A stretch of 64,000 nucleotides of DNA from Planosporangium flavigriseum (GCF_011947225.1 NZ_JAATVW010000007.1:124001-188000); one strand, 5' to 3'; positions 14,813-24,292 are shown, numbered from the stretch's first letter. The notes: generated from the letters alone by a model not told the origin. Translations and numbers: made by a program.

Positions 14813-15594
14813 CCGTCAGACCACGTAAGCCGGTCGAGTCCTGGCTGACCGACATGGACGGCGTGCTCATCCACGAAGGACACCCGATACCCGGCGCGCC
14901 GGAGTTCATCGGGAAGCTCCGTGAGTCGGGCCGGCCGTTCCTGGTGTTGACCAACAACTCCATGTACACCGCGCGTGACCTGCACGCCCGGCTGGCGCGG
15001 ATGGGCATCGACGTGCCGGAGACCTCGATCTGGACGTCCGCGCTGGCGACCGCCCAGTTCCTCGACGACCAGCGGCCCGGCGGCACCGCGTACGTCATCG
15101 GCGAAGCCGGGCTGACCACGGCGCTGCACGACATCGGGTACGTCCTGAGCAACCAGGAGCCCGACTACGTCGTGCTGGGGGAGACCCGCACCTACAGCTT
15201 CGAGGCGATCACCACGGCGATCCGGCTGATCAACAACGGCGCCCGGTTCATCGCGACCAACCCCGACGCGACCGGGCCGTCCGCCGAAGGCGCCCTGCCG
15301 GCGTGTGGCGCGGTGGCGGCGCTGATCTCGAAGGCGACCGGGGTGGACCCGTACTTCATCGGCAAGCCGAACCCGATGATGATGCGCTCGGCCCTCAACA
15401 CCATCAACGCGCACTCGGAGACGACCGCCATGATCGGCGACCGGATGGACACCGACGTGCTGTGCGGCCTGGAGGCCGGGCTGGAGACGATCCTGGTGCT
15501 CACCGGCATCAGTACCCGCGCGGACATCGACCGGTACCCGTACCGCCCGTCGCGGGTGATCCCGTCGATCGCGGAGTTGATCGACGAGGTGTAG
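14809..15594 (+). CDS. HAD-IIA family hydrolase (NagD-like phosphatase)
   Basis: 261 residues; ATG overlaps the ferrochelatase stop and has CGGAGGG upstream. Motif I is a variant, TDMDGVL, motif II is VLTNNS, and motif III/IV is KPNPMMM ... MIGDRMDTDVLCGLEAG. This cap-C2a HAD layout is that of NagD/AraL-type sugar-phosphate or pyridoxal-phosphate phosphatases. Cytosolic. Its coupling to the ferrochelatase suggests a shared transcript rather than a known heme role. Confidence 0.9.
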   Translation: MTVRPRKPVESWLTDMDGVLIHEGHPIPGAPEFIGKLRESGRPFLVLTNNSMYTARDLHARLARMGIDVPETSIWTSALATAQFLDDQRPGGTAYVIGEAGLTTALHDIGYVLSNQEPDYVVLGETRTYSFEAITTAIRLINNGARFIATNPDATGPSAEGALPACGAVAALISKATGVDPYFIGKPNPMMMRSALNTINAHSETTAMIGDRMDTDVLCGLEAGLETILVLTGISTRADIDRYPYRPSRVIPSIAELIDEV

Positions 15595-15598
15595 TCGG

Positions 15599-16384
15599 CT
15601 AGATCATCGGGGCGTTGCAGGCGGCGACCAGCGCCCGACGGCAGGAGGCCAGCAGCGGGCGAAGCGCGGCATCGCGCTGCTGCGCCTCGTACCCGTTGAC
15701 CGCGCCGCCGGGAGCGGACTGGTCAGCCAGGGCCAGCACCTGATCGAGGACGCTGGCCCGGGCGTAGAGCCGGCGGGCCCGGGGGTCGTAGCCCGGCGGA
15801 AGATCCGCGGCATTGTCCGGGCTGCGGAGCGCTGCGAGGGCGCTGGCCAGTTCCGGCCGCCACTGCGCGATGTCGAGCCGGGCGAGGGCCCGGGTCGACT
15901 CGGCGAGGGTCTGGGACAGCTCAGCCTCGGCCTCCGCGGCGGTCGGTTCGTCGACCGGCCGCCCCGTGGACTCGGGCAGCGGGTAGCAGCGCCACAGCAC
16001 CGTCTCGAAGGTCACCCCGGAGCCGGAGGTGTGCGTGCGCACCTCGGGAACCAGTCCGAGCCCCGGTGTTACGACACCCTCGCCAGCGACCAGGGCCGCG
16101 CCCGTGAACGGGCCGGGGCCGGGCAGGCCACGGGGGTCACCCGGCGCGGGCAGCGCCAGCCGGATCTGGTCCGGGTGGCACTTGGAGAGGTGCGTGAGCC
16201 CCTCGCCGAGCGGGATGTCGGTCCAGGTGCCGGGGGCGTCCGCGACCAGGTGCTCCTCGTCGGCCGCGATCTGGTCGGCGACGTCGTCGTACGGCACCAG
16301 GCCGGCGCGCCAAGCGCGTACCCAGGCGACGAACCGGGTCGACCGGCGCACGGTCATGGTCGCCTCGTGCGCTGCGGGGAACAT
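15599..16384 (-). CDS. Conserved hypothetical protein
   Basis: About 261 residues with start at 16384 (MFPAAHEATMTVRRSTRF); an ATG at 16357 is an alternative. No family was recognised. It contains DDVADQIAADEEHLV, a substrate-pocket-like hydrophobic middle (GLGLVPEVRTHTSGSGVTFETVLWRCYPLP), and a helical C-terminal third. No signal peptide or membrane segment. It ends 4 bp from the HAD stop (convergent) and is divergent from DUF3097. Confidence 0.7.
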   Translation of the reverse strand: MFPAAHEATMTVRRSTRFVAWVRAWRAGLVPYDDVADQIAADEEHLVADAPGTWTDIPLGEGLTHLSKCHPDQIRLALPAPGDPRGLPGPGPFTGAALVAGEGVVTPGLGLVPEVRTHTSGSGVTFETVLWRCYPLPESTGRPVDEPTAAEAEAELSQTLAESTRALARLDIAQWRPELASALAALRSPDNAADLPPGYDPRARRLYARASVLDQVLALADQSAPGGAVNGYEAQQRDAALRPLLASCRRALVAACNAPMI

Positions 16385-16497
16385 GCCCGCAACTGTACGT
16401 GCTGCATGGGCGACTGTCTCGTGCCTGCCGGCGTACGTGTCGTCGCATGGGCGCGTCGCCGTGATAAGCCGCATCGACCCCGATAGGCTCCCCGCTC

Positions 16498-17304
16498 GTG
16501 TACGGCGAAGACGTGCTCGCGGGCAACTGGCGGCGACGCAAGGTGGTGCCCGAGATCGACGCGGAACCCGATCTCGTCGTCGAGGACGCGGACTCCGGGT
16601 TCTGCGGCGCTGTCGTCGGGTTCGAGTTCGGCGCGGTCGTGTTGGAGGACCGGCACGGCCGGCGTCGCAACTTCCCGCTGGAGCCGGCGGCGTTCCTGCT
16701 CGACGGCGAGGTCGTGACCCTGCGCAAGCCGGCGGCAGCGGCCGCTCCGGCGAAGCCGCGCCGTACCGCGTCCGGGTCGATCGCGCTGGACAAGGTCGAC
16801 GCGCGGGTCGCGCGGGCCAGCCGCATCTGGGTCGAGGGCATCCACGACGCCGCCCTGGTGGAGCGCATCTGGGGTGACGACCTGCGCATCGAGGGCGTGG
16901 TAGTGGAGCCGCTCGACGGTATCGACGAACTGCCGCAGGCGGTCCGCGCGTTCGGGTCCGGCCCGGAGCGCCGGCTCGGGGTGCTCGTCGACCACCTGGT
17001 GGCCGGCTCCAAGGAGAGCAGGATCGTCGCCTCGGTCACCTCACCCTATGTCCTGGTGACCGGCCATCCGTACATCGACATCTGGCAGGCCGTGAAGCCG
17101 GAGCGGCTCGGTATCCGGGCCTGGCCGCAGATCCCGCGTGGCCAGCCGTGGAAGGAAGGCGTCTGCGCGGCGCTGGGCGTGGCCGAACCGGTCGACCTGT
17201 GGCGGCGCATCCTCGCCTCGGTGTCGAGCTTCCGCGACGTGGAGACGCCACTGATCGGCGCGATGGAGCGGCTGATCGACTTCGTGACGGCCCCGGGCGA
17301 GTAG
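16498..17304 (+). CDS. DUF3097 family protein
   Basis: 268 residues, GTG start (MYGEDVLAGNWRRRKVVPEI). The family signature is visible in VEGIHDAALVERIWGDDLRIEGVVVEPLDGID and GVLVDHLVAGSKESRI, which resembles a TOPRIM-like acidic fold (Glu and DxD-type residues), and in HPYIDIWQAVKPE. It corresponds by position to Rv1486c in the mycobacterial gene order. Possibly nucleic-acid acting; not characterised. Confidence 0.88.
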   Translation: MYGEDVLAGNWRRRKVVPEIDAEPDLVVEDADSGFCGAVVGFEFGAVVLEDRHGRRRNFPLEPAAFLLDGEVVTLRKPAAAAAPAKPRRTASGSIALDKVDARVARASRIWVEGIHDAALVERIWGDDLRIEGVVVEPLDGIDELPQAVRAFGSGPERRLGVLVDHLVAGSKESRIVASVTSPYVLVTGHPYIDIWQAVKPERLGIRAWPQIPRGQPWKEGVCAALGVAEPVDLWRRILASVSSFRDVETPLIGAMERLIDFVTAPGE

Positions 17305-17312
17305 GCCCGGCC

Positions 17313-18671
17313 CTACCTCGCCGGCCAGGCGTCACGGGTGAACACGAACGTTGCGATGTCGAGTGCCGCCACGGCGTCGGCCTCCCGGCGTACCAACAGC
17401 ACTTCGCCCTCGTTGGACCCCGCGTGGCAGCGCCACCGGTCCGGCCCCTCGCGGGTGAATCGCCACGCCTGACCGTGCTCGGGTACGGACGTCAGCACCA
17501 ACTCGCCGGTCGCCGCGTCCCAGGAGGCCTGGAACTCCCTGCCCATCCACCACCACCGCCCGGTCAGCGGCAGCACGTCGGCGGGCGGTTCGGCGCCCGG
17601 CGCGGTCCCTGGCTCGGTCCCTGGCCGCCACGGCGCCGGGCGGGCCGGCTCCGCGTCGAGTACTGCGGTGAGCAGGTCTAGCCCCAGCTCACCGATGTGC
17701 CCGCCGTGCAGCGTGTACGCGTTGGCGAAGGCGACCACCCCGGTACGCGAGGGCCGGTGCACGGCGAGGACCGCCAGGTACCCGGGCATCGAGCCGGTGT
17801 GGCCCACGTACACCCGTTCGCCGCGCCGCCACAGTTGCAGCCCGAGCCCGTGCCCGGCGGTCCAGGAGTCGAGATCGCTGATCACCACGGGCACGCACAT
17901 CTCGGCCAGGGTGGCGGGCGTAAGAACGGACGGTTCGGGCTGCGCCAGGAACGTCGCCCAGCGCAGCAGGTCGTCGGTCGTGGACCACAGCTGGCCGGCG
18001 GGCGCCATCGCCCCGGCGTCGTGGCGCGGCTCCTCCCGCAGCGTGTCGTGCCACGGGTGCACCACGTACCCGCGGGCGAACGGCTCGGTCGGGTGGTACG
18101 TGGTCCGCGCCATGCCGAGCGGGACGAGCAGGCGCGTGGCGACGAGGTCCCACCACGGCTGCCCGGTGAGCCGGGTCAGTGCGGCACCGAGCAGCCCGTA
18201 CCCCAGGTTGGAGTAGTGGTGGGTCCGGTGCGGCGGGTACGCGATCTTCTCCGGGGTGAGCGCGCCCAGGAAGCGGTCCAGGTCGACGCCGGCCGACCGC
18301 TCCCACCAGTCGCCGTCGGGCTCGCTCTGCAGCCCGGAGACGTGACCGAGGAGTTGTCGCACGGTGACGTCGCCGACGGGGGTGCCCGGGAGGTGTCGGC
18401 GCAGCGGGTCGTCGAGCACCAGCCGGCCTTCGTCGCGGAGCGCGAGGACCAGCGCGGCCGTCATCGTCTTGGTGATCGAGCCGATCCGGAACTGCGTGTC
18501 GGGCCCGGGTCGGGAGCCCTGCCCGGCGCCGGTGAACTCCCCGGCGCCGGTGAAGTGGACCGGCTCCCCGTCGCGTACGACCGCGGCGACCAGGGCGGGT
18601 ACTCGACCGTGTGACTGCGCCGCCGCGACGGCGTCGTCGATCCGGCGGGCGGTGTCGGGCAGCAGCGGCAT
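17313..18671 (-). CDS. Serine hydrolase of the beta-lactamase / class C PBP family
   Basis: 452 residues. Motif 1 SxxK is in RIGSITKTM, motif 2 YxN in YSNLGYG, and motif 3 HTG in VGHTGSMPGY, so the active site is complete. About 100 extra C-terminal residues form a small beta domain (LTGRWWWMGREFQASWD) as in D-aminopeptidase or esterase relatives. No signal peptide is obvious, so it may be cytosolic. Likely an esterase or peptidase rather than a true beta-lactamase. Confidence 0.88.
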   Translation of the reverse strand: MPLLPDTARRIDDAVAAAQSHGRVPALVAAVVRDGEPVHFTGAGEFTGAGQGSRPGPDTQFRIGSITKTMTAALVLALRDEGRLVLDDPLRRHLPGTPVGDVTVRQLLGHVSGLQSEPDGDWWERSAGVDLDRFLGALTPEKIAYPPHRTHHYSNLGYGLLGAALTRLTGQPWWDLVATRLLVPLGMARTTYHPTEPFARGYVVHPWHDTLREEPRHDAGAMAPAGQLWSTTDDLLRWATFLAQPEPSVLTPATLAEMCVPVVISDLDSWTAGHGLGLQLWRRGERVYVGHTGSMPGYLAVLAVHRPSRTGVVAFANAYTLHGGHIGELGLDLLTAVLDAEPARPAPWRPGTEPGTAPGAEPPADVLPLTGRWWWMGREFQASWDAATGELVLTSVPEHGQAWRFTREGPDRWRCHAGSNEGEVLLVRREADAVAALDIATFVFTRDAWPAR

Positions 18672-18726
18672 GGCGGCGATCTTATGGCCGTCGCGGAGGC
18701 GTGCGCGTACGTGTCACGATCGAGGC

Positions 18727-19158
18727 GTGGCGGTGCTTTTGTGGATAGTAGCGGCGGTGGGACTCGCGGTGGCCGAGCTCTTCACCGGTACGTTCGTGCT
18801 GCTCATGCTGGCCGGCGGGGCACTCGCGGCGGCGGTGACGGCCGCGTTGGTCGATGCGCTGTGGGCGCAGGCTCTGGTCTTCGCGCTGGTGTCGGCGCTC
18901 GCTCTGGTCGTGGCGCGGCCGGCGCTCAAGCGGCGGCTCGATCGGGGCGACGGCGGGGCGGTCCGGATCGGCCTGGCCGCCATCGAAGGGTCGGCCGGCG
19001 TCGTGCTCGAGCGGGTGGACGCCGACCGCGGTCTGGTGAAGATCGACGGCGAGCTGTGGCAGGCCCGGTCCTTCGACGGGACCGAGGTGTACGAGCCCGG
19101 CGAGCGGGTGCAGGTGATCGAGGTCAAGGGTGCGACGGCGATGGTGTGGAGGGGCTGA
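18727..19158 (+). CDS. NfeD-like membrane protein
   Basis: 143 residues, GTG start (MAVLLWIVAAVGLAVAELFT). Two to three membrane helices fill residues 3-60, and the C-terminal OB-fold domain (about 75-143) carries the NfeD pattern GSAGVVLERVDADRGLVKID ... GERVQVIEVKG. NfeD proteins partner with SPFH proteins in membrane microdomains; the SPFH gene starts 7 bp downstream. Equivalent to Rv1487. Confidence 0.92.
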   Translation: MAVLLWIVAAVGLAVAELFTGTFVLLMLAGGALAAAVTAALVDALWAQALVFALVSALALVVARPALKRRLDRGDGGAVRIGLAAIEGSAGVVLERVDADRGLVKIDGELWQARSFDGTEVYEPGERVQVIEVKGATAMVWRG

Positions 19159-19165
19159 GATACCA

Positions 19166-20356
19166 GTGGGCGAAGCGATTCTGATCGCGCTGGCGGTGGC
19201 GCTGGCGTTGATCGTGATTACGGTGTTGTTCCGGTCGGTGCGGGTGGTGCCGCAGCAGCGTATGGACGTGGTGGAGCGGTTGGGCAAGTACCACCGCACG
19301 CTCACGCCCGGTCTCAATCTGCTGGTGCCGTTCATCGACGCGGTGCGCACCAAGGTGGACATGCGCGAACAGGTGGTCAGCTTCCCACCGCAGCCCGTCA
19401 TCACCTCCGACAACCTGGTCGTGTCGATCGACACGGTGCTGTACTTCAAGGTCGTCGACCCGGTACGGGCGACCTACGAGATCGCCAACTTCCTGCAGGC
19501 GATCGAGCAGTTGACGGTGACGACGCTGCGGAACGTCATCGGCTCTATGGATCTGGAGAAGGCCCTGACCAGTCGGGACGAGATCAACCGGCACCTGTCG
19601 GGAGTTCTGGACGAGACGACCGGGCGCTGGGGCATCAAGGTGACCCGGGTGGAGATCAAGGCGATCGAGCCGCCGCCGAGCATCCGCGACTCGATGGAGA
19701 AGCAGATGCGGGCCGAGCGGGACCGGCGCGCGGTGATCCTGCAGGCCGAGGGGCACAAGCAGGCCCAGATCCTGACCGCCGAGGGTGAGAAGCAGGCGGC
19801 GGTGCTGCGCGCCGAGGGCGACCGGGTGTCGCGGATCCTGACGGCTGAGGGCCAGGCGAAGGCGATCCAGACGGTCTTCGATGCCATCCACACCGCGGAC
19901 CCCAACCCGCAGGTTCTGGCGTACCAGTACATGCAGGCCCTGCCGCAGATCGCGGCCGGACAGGCCAACAAGGTCTGGATCGTGCCGGCGGAGCTGACGC
20001 GGGCACTCGAAGGCATCGGCGGCGCGCTGGGCGGCCTGAGCGGGCTGGGCGTGGCCCCGGGCGTTGAGCGGCCGGAGGCCAAGGCCGCGGTCGACCAGGA
20101 GATGGCGCAGGCCGCCGAGGCAGCGGCCGAGGAGGCCCGGGCGGCCGCCACGTCGGCTGCCGACGCCGCCAGGGAGGCCAGTGTCGCGGTCGGCGGTCCG
20201 GGCAGCGGCCCCGGAAGCGTGACCGACCCGGAGAGCGCCGGTCCGGTCACCACCCCGGGCTCGTCGGCTGCGCCTCAGCAGCTCTCCGCCGCGCCCCGCA
20301 ACCCCGCCAGCTCGCTGCTCGGGGACGAGGCACAGCCGGTTCGACAGCCGGAGTGA
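19166..20356 (+). CDS. SPFH/band 7 (stomatin-like) membrane protein
   Basis: 396 residues from GTG 19166 (MGEAILIALAVALALIVITV). One N-terminal membrane helix, then the band-7 domain (VVPQQRMDVVERLGKY, VVSIDTVLYFKVVDP) and a long coiled coil with AEG repeats (ILQAEGHKQAQILTAEGEKQ) that drives oligomerisation. The Ala-rich tail after 300 is low complexity. Resembles QmcA/stomatin and Rv1488. Cotranscribed with the NfeD gene; the unit ends at the 20364 hairpin. Confidence 0.93.
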   Translation: MGEAILIALAVALALIVITVLFRSVRVVPQQRMDVVERLGKYHRTLTPGLNLLVPFIDAVRTKVDMREQVVSFPPQPVITSDNLVVSIDTVLYFKVVDPVRATYEIANFLQAIEQLTVTTLRNVIGSMDLEKALTSRDEINRHLSGVLDETTGRWGIKVTRVEIKAIEPPPSIRDSMEKQMRAERDRRAVILQAEGHKQAQILTAEGEKQAAVLRAEGDRVSRILTAEGQAKAIQTVFDAIHTADPNPQVLAYQYMQALPQIAAGQANKVWIVPAELTRALEGIGGALGGLSGLGVAPGVERPEAKAAVDQEMAQAAEAAAEEARAAATSAADAAREASVAVGGPGSGPGSVTDPESAGPVTTPGSSAAPQQLSAAPRNPASSLLGDEAQPVRQPE

Positions 20357-20363
20357 GCAGCTA

Positions 20364-20403
20364 GATCAAGGACGAACGGTGTCCCCGCCGTTCGTCCTTG
20401 ATC
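20364..20403. terminator. Perfect 16-bp hairpin terminator
   Basis: GATCAAGGACGAACGG (20364-20379) and its exact complement (20388-20403) with an 8-nt loop, directly after the SPFH gene. No U-tract. Confidence 0.75.
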
Positions 20404-20418
20404 AGCGCTAGCGTCACA

Positions 20419-21231
20419 ATGGGCGGCGTGCCTGACCCAGTAGCTGTCACCGACCCCGATGATGAGCGGATCGCCGACTACCGCGCGCTGACCGATCTCG
20501 AGCTGCGTACCCGGTGGGAGCCGCCGAGCGGGCTTTTCATCGCCGAGGGTGAACTGGTGCTGCGCCGGGCGCTGCGGGCGGGCTACCGGATGCGGTCGGT
20601 GCTCGTCGACGAAAAGCGGCTCCGGCAGGTCAAGGACCTCGGCGACGACGCCCCCGTGTACGCGGCGAGCCAGGCTGTCATGGATGCCGTCACCGGATTC
20701 CACGTCCACCGTGGCGTGCTCGCGTCGTTCCACCGCAAGCCGTTGCTCGACCCGGGCGACGTCCTCGCCGGCGCCCGGCGGATCGCCATCCTCGAAGACG
20801 TCAACAACCACACCAACATCGGGGCGATCTTCAGGGGGGCGGCCGCCCTGGGCATGGACGCGGTGCTGCTGTCGCCCACCTGCGCCGACCCGCTCTACCG
20901 GCGCAGCGTAAGGGTGAGCATGGGGGAGGTCTTCGCCGTGCCGTACGCCACGCTGGACCCGTGGCCCGCCGGCCTCGAGCAGGTGCGGCGCGCCGGCTTC
21001 ACGCTGCTGGCCATGACCCCCGCGCCGGACGCGCTGCCCATCCAGCGCCTGACCGCGAAAGAGCGGGAGCGGCCGGCCCTGCTGCTGGGCGCCGAGGGCG
21101 CCGGGCTGACGCGCGAGGCCATCGCAGCGAGCGACCAGGCGGTGGTGATCCCGATGCACGCCGGGGTGGACTCGCTCAACGTCGCGGCCGCGGCGGCCGT
21201 GGCCTTCTGGGAACTGTGCCGGGAGACTTGA
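20419..21231 (+). CDS. TrmH/SpoU family RNA methyltransferase
   Basis: About 270 residues. The start is ATG 20419, or GTG 20428 (MPDPVAVTD), since neither has a strong SD. An N-terminal substrate-binding part (FIAEGELVLRRALRAGY) precedes the SPOUT knot with motif 1 ILEDVNNHTNIGAIFR, motif 2 LLLGAEGAGLTREA and motif 3 IPMHAGVDSLNVAAAAAVA. It 2'-O-methylates rRNA or tRNA using SAM; the exact target is unknown. It is followed 3 bp later by the PucR gene. Confidence 0.9.
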   Translation: MGGVPDPVAVTDPDDERIADYRALTDLELRTRWEPPSGLFIAEGELVLRRALRAGYRMRSVLVDEKRLRQVKDLGDDAPVYAASQAVMDAVTGFHVHRGVLASFHRKPLLDPGDVLAGARRIAILEDVNNHTNIGAIFRGAAALGMDAVLLSPTCADPLYRRSVRVSMGEVFAVPYATLDPWPAGLEQVRRAGFTLLAMTPAPDALPIQRLTAKERERPALLLGAEGAGLTREAIAASDQAVVIPMHAGVDSLNVAAAAAVAFWELCRET

Positions 21232-21234
21232 GCC

Positions 21235-22890
21235 GTGTTCCCGACCGTCCGTGAAGTGCTCGCCCTCGATCCGGTCCGGTTAGGTGCGCCGCGCGTGGTC
21301 GCGGGCGAAGCCGGGCTCGACCGGACCGTGCGGTGGGTGCACAGCGCCGAGGTACCCGATATCGCCCACCTGCTGCGCGGCGGGGAACTCGTGCTCAGCA
21401 CCGGCATCGGCCTGCCCGCCGACGACGACGGGCTGCGCCGGTTCGTCAGCGACCTCGCCGAGGTCGGCGCCTGCGGCCTGGTGCTCGAACTGGGTCGCAG
21501 GTACGCGACCTCGGTACCCAGGGCGATGGTCGCGGCGGCGCAGCGCCACGGGCTGCCCCTGATCGAGCTGCACCGGGCCACCCCGTTCGTGCCGGTCACC
21601 GAAGCCGTGCACGGGCTCATCATCGACGCCCAGCTCGCGGAGCTGCGCGCCACTGAGGAGATCCACCAGCGGTTCACCGAACTGTCGGTCGAGGGCGCCG
21701 AACCCGCGGAGGTGGTCGCGCAGGCGGCGGTGCTCGCCGGCGCCCCCGTCGTCCTGGAGAACCTCGCGCGACAGGTCCTCGCGTACGACGCCGCGGGGGA
21801 GCGGGCCGAGCTGCTGCTCGACGGCTGGGAGTCGTACTCGCGACGCATCCGCCCCGCCGGGCGCACCGGGTACGACCCGGACTCCGGTTGGCTGGTGACC
21901 GTCGTCGGCGCGCGCGGACAGGACTGGGGTCGGCTGCTGCTGCGCTGGGAGGGGCCGGGACCAGGCGGCTCACGTGGCGCCAACGGCGCGCCGCCGACGC
22001 GCCTGTCGATCCTGTTGGAGCGTGCCGCGTCGGCCCTCGCGCTGGGCCGGCTGATCCGCCGCGACGCCGAGGACCTCGCCCGTCAGATCCACCGGACGCT
22101 GTTGACCGCGCTGCTCGACCACACCGGGCCCGTCGATGAGGTCGCGCTGCGGGCGCGGGCGTTGGGCGTACCGCTGGAGCGTCGCCACCTGGTCGGTGTG
22201 GTCGTACGCCATCGGGCCGACCCGCCGGAGGCGCCGACCTCGGCCCAGGCGCGACTGCGGGACCTGGCCGAAGCGGTCGGCCAGGCGGTGCGCGAGGCGC
22301 GCCTGTCCGGGCTGGCGAGCGTACTGGACGACCACGCGGTCGGCGCCCTGCTGGCGTTGAAGAGCGCCGATGAGGCGGAGATGGCGCTGTTCCGGTTCGC
22401 GGCGGCGGTACGGTCCCTGGCCCGCGCCGAGGTCGTGGTCGCGGCGGGCTCCGGCGTGGACTCGCCGCGGGAGGCGCGTCGTTCGCTCCTGGAGGCCCGC
22501 CAGGTCGCGCACGCCGCCCGCCGGGACCGGCGGATGTCGGGCGCCGGGGCCGGCATGGTGTACCGGCTGCCCGACGTCGGCCTGGCCGGCCTGCTGCACC
22601 TGTTGCGCGACGAGCCCCGGCTGCAGACGTTCGTGGAGCGGGAGCTGGGCGGGCTGCTGACCTACGATGCGCAGCACCCACGCGAGCACCTGCTCGGCAC
22701 GCTGCGGGCCTATCTGGAGTGCGGGCGCAACAAGTCGGCGGCGGCCGAGGCGACCCACCTGTCGCGGCCGGCGTTCTACGAGCGGCTGGCGCGCATCTCC
22801 CGCATCGTCGGTGCCGACCTGGACGCCGTGGACGTGTGCCTGTCACTACATGTGGCGCTGCTCGCGCTGGACGCGGTACGCGACGCCTGA
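21235..22890 (+). CDS. PucR family transcriptional regulator
   Basis: 551 residues, GTG start. The N-terminal PucR domain (FPTVREVLAL ... RWVHSAEVPDIAHLLRGGEL) is followed by a central sensor part, a GGDEF-like fold (VVVAAGSGVDSPREARRSL) and a C-terminal PucR HTH_30 domain (LLGTLRAYLECGRNKSAAAEATHLSRPAFYERLARI). Such regulators sense purine or amino-acid catabolites; no cognate operon is adjacent, so the target is unknown. Confidence 0.9.
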   Translation: MFPTVREVLALDPVRLGAPRVVAGEAGLDRTVRWVHSAEVPDIAHLLRGGELVLSTGIGLPADDDGLRRFVSDLAEVGACGLVLELGRRYATSVPRAMVAAAQRHGLPLIELHRATPFVPVTEAVHGLIIDAQLAELRATEEIHQRFTELSVEGAEPAEVVAQAAVLAGAPVVLENLARQVLAYDAAGERAELLLDGWESYSRRIRPAGRTGYDPDSGWLVTVVGARGQDWGRLLLRWEGPGPGGSRGANGAPPTRLSILLERAASALALGRLIRRDAEDLARQIHRTLLTALLDHTGPVDEVALRARALGVPLERRHLVGVVVRHRADPPEAPTSAQARLRDLAEAVGQAVREARLSGLASVLDDHAVGALLALKSADEAEMALFRFAAAVRSLARAEVVVAAGSGVDSPREARRSLLEARQVAHAARRDRRMSGAGAGMVYRLPDVGLAGLLHLLRDEPRLQTFVERELGGLLTYDAQHPREHLLGTLRAYLECGRNKSAAAEATHLSRPAFYERLARISRIVGADLDAVDVCLSLHVALLALDAVRDA

Positions 22891-22891
22891 G

Positions 22892-23902
22892 TCAGTGCAC
22901 CGAGAGGTGTACGTGGTTGTAGTGGTCACCGGCCGGGGTGCCGTCGCCCGACGTGTACGCCTTCCAGCCCAGGCCCGGGAACCAGACCTGCTTGTACCAG
23001 ATCACGTAGAGCACCCCGAGCCGATCGCTGTTGGCGATGAGCCAGCCGGCGAGCCGATCACCGTAGGCCTTGTCGGCCCCGCTGGCCCGCGCGTTCTGGA
23101 AGCCGCTGGCGTTGGCCGCGAAGTCACACGCCCGGCCCCTCGGGTGCTCGCCGCCACCGCCGGCGCGGTAGCACGCGGTGAAGTGGTCGAAGCCGGCGCT
23201 CTGCGCCTGCTGCAGCGCGTGCAGGGTGCGCGGGGTCAGGCAGCCCGACGTCGTCGGATCCTTGACCGAGCACGACTCTCTCGGCCAGCTTCCGTCGGAG
23301 TTGCGGGGCGCCGGGTTGGCGGTTGCCGCGAGCCCGGCGCCCAGCGACGATCCGCGACCCGGATTGCCCAGCGCCTGCTCCGCGTCCCGCTTGCGTTTGT
23401 CCATCTCGGCGAGCTGCTGCTCCTGCAGTTTGATCTCGTTGTCGAGGGCCGCCTTCTGCTCGGCGTACTCCTTCTTCGCCTTGGCGAGGGTGCGGATCTC
23501 CCGGTCATCGCGCTGCGTCAGGTAGTTGACCGTGGCGGCGTCGTGCAACATCACACCGGAGGGGCCGGCGTCCAGCAACACCATCGACACGTTGAGGCGG
23601 CTTCCGCGGTAGGCCGCGGCGGCGATCGGGCCGACCTCCGCGTCGAGCTCCTTGAGGCGAAGCTCGGCGGCGCCGAGGCGCTGCTGTAGGTCGCCCTGCC
23701 GCGCGCGGGAGGCGTCCAGTCGGCCCTTCGCGTCGTTGTACGCGCTGGCCGCGGCGTCGAGTTTCTCGCGGAGGGACTGGTTGCCGATGCCGTCCGGGTC
23801 GGCGGGTGCGGCGGCGGCCGGCACAGTCGCGGCGCCCAGAACGATCAACACGGAAGCCAGCAGCGCGACGGTCGTGGACAGGCGTCGTCGGACGAATGCC
23901 AT
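22892..23902 (-). CDS. Secreted coiled-coil protein with M15-like C-terminal domain
   Basis: 336 residues from ATG 23902 (alternative ATG at 23926). A signal peptide (RRRLSTTVALLASVLIVLGA, cut near AAA-APADP) is followed by a long coiled coil (about 45-180, including KEYAEQKAALDNEIKLQEQQ), a Gly/Ala linker and a C-terminal domain (about 210-336) with GEHPRGRACDF and DHYNHVHLSVH. The His and Asp residues match the ARB_07466-like/peptidase M15-type fold. It resembles the NlpC- or RipA-like helper proteins of cell-wall turnover. Extracellular. Confidence 0.85.
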   Translation of the reverse strand: MAFVRRRLSTTVALLASVLIVLGAATVPAAAAPADPDGIGNQSLREKLDAAASAYNDAKGRLDASRARQGDLQQRLGAAELRLKELDAEVGPIAAAAYRGSRLNVSMVLLDAGPSGVMLHDAATVNYLTQRDDREIRTLAKAKKEYAEQKAALDNEIKLQEQQLAEMDKRKRDAEQALGNPGRGSSLGAGLAATANPAPRNSDGSWPRESCSVKDPTTSGCLTPRTLHALQQAQSAGFDHFTACYRAGGGGEHPRGRACDFAANASGFQNARASGADKAYGDRLAGWLIANSDRLGVLYVIWYKQVWFPGLGWKAYTSGDGTPAGDHYNHVHLSVH

Positions 23903-24292
23903 GCAATTCACCAGTACGTACCCCATTTCGGCCGATCCGTAGGGTACCGCTCGACGTTGCCGACAGCACGGGCCCTCGACATGCGGTGGCGCGGCTCGCG
24001 GCCATTGACCGCGGTGGAGCCTACCGGACATGCGCGGCGACGGTGATGATCCGGTCGGACTGGCCGTTCGGTCACTCTGCTTCTTGTTGCGGCAAGCGTT
24101 GCGGTTATTGCCATCCGCTTGCGCAAGGTCGCATGCGGTCACGATCCGGGCCGCCGTGTCGCCTGTCGGAGGCAGCTCAACTGATCGATGTAGGTAACGG
24201 TTTGAAAACTTCGACCAAAGCCTTGACAGCGGAGGGGCCTCAGTAAGAACTTTTACCACTAACAGTTAACACTCCTTGCGGAAGGCGGGGGC
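23903..24292. other. Divergent intergenic region (390 bp)
   Basis: No gene seen. It separates the secreted protein (minus) and the RpiR operon (plus). Local A+T richness rises near 24190-24275, where a -35-like TTGACA (24223-24228), a near-palindrome (24243-24256) and GTTAAC (24265-24270) occur. No convincing minus-strand promoter was found. Confidence 0.45.
24243..24256. promoter_or_regulatory. Candidate RpiR operator
   Basis: GTAAGAACTTTTAC is an imperfect palindrome (10 of 14 positions) in an otherwise GC-rich region, 37 bp upstream of the RpiR start and just downstream of TTGACA (24223). Autoregulation by the RpiR protein is the simplest reading. Confidence 0.4.
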
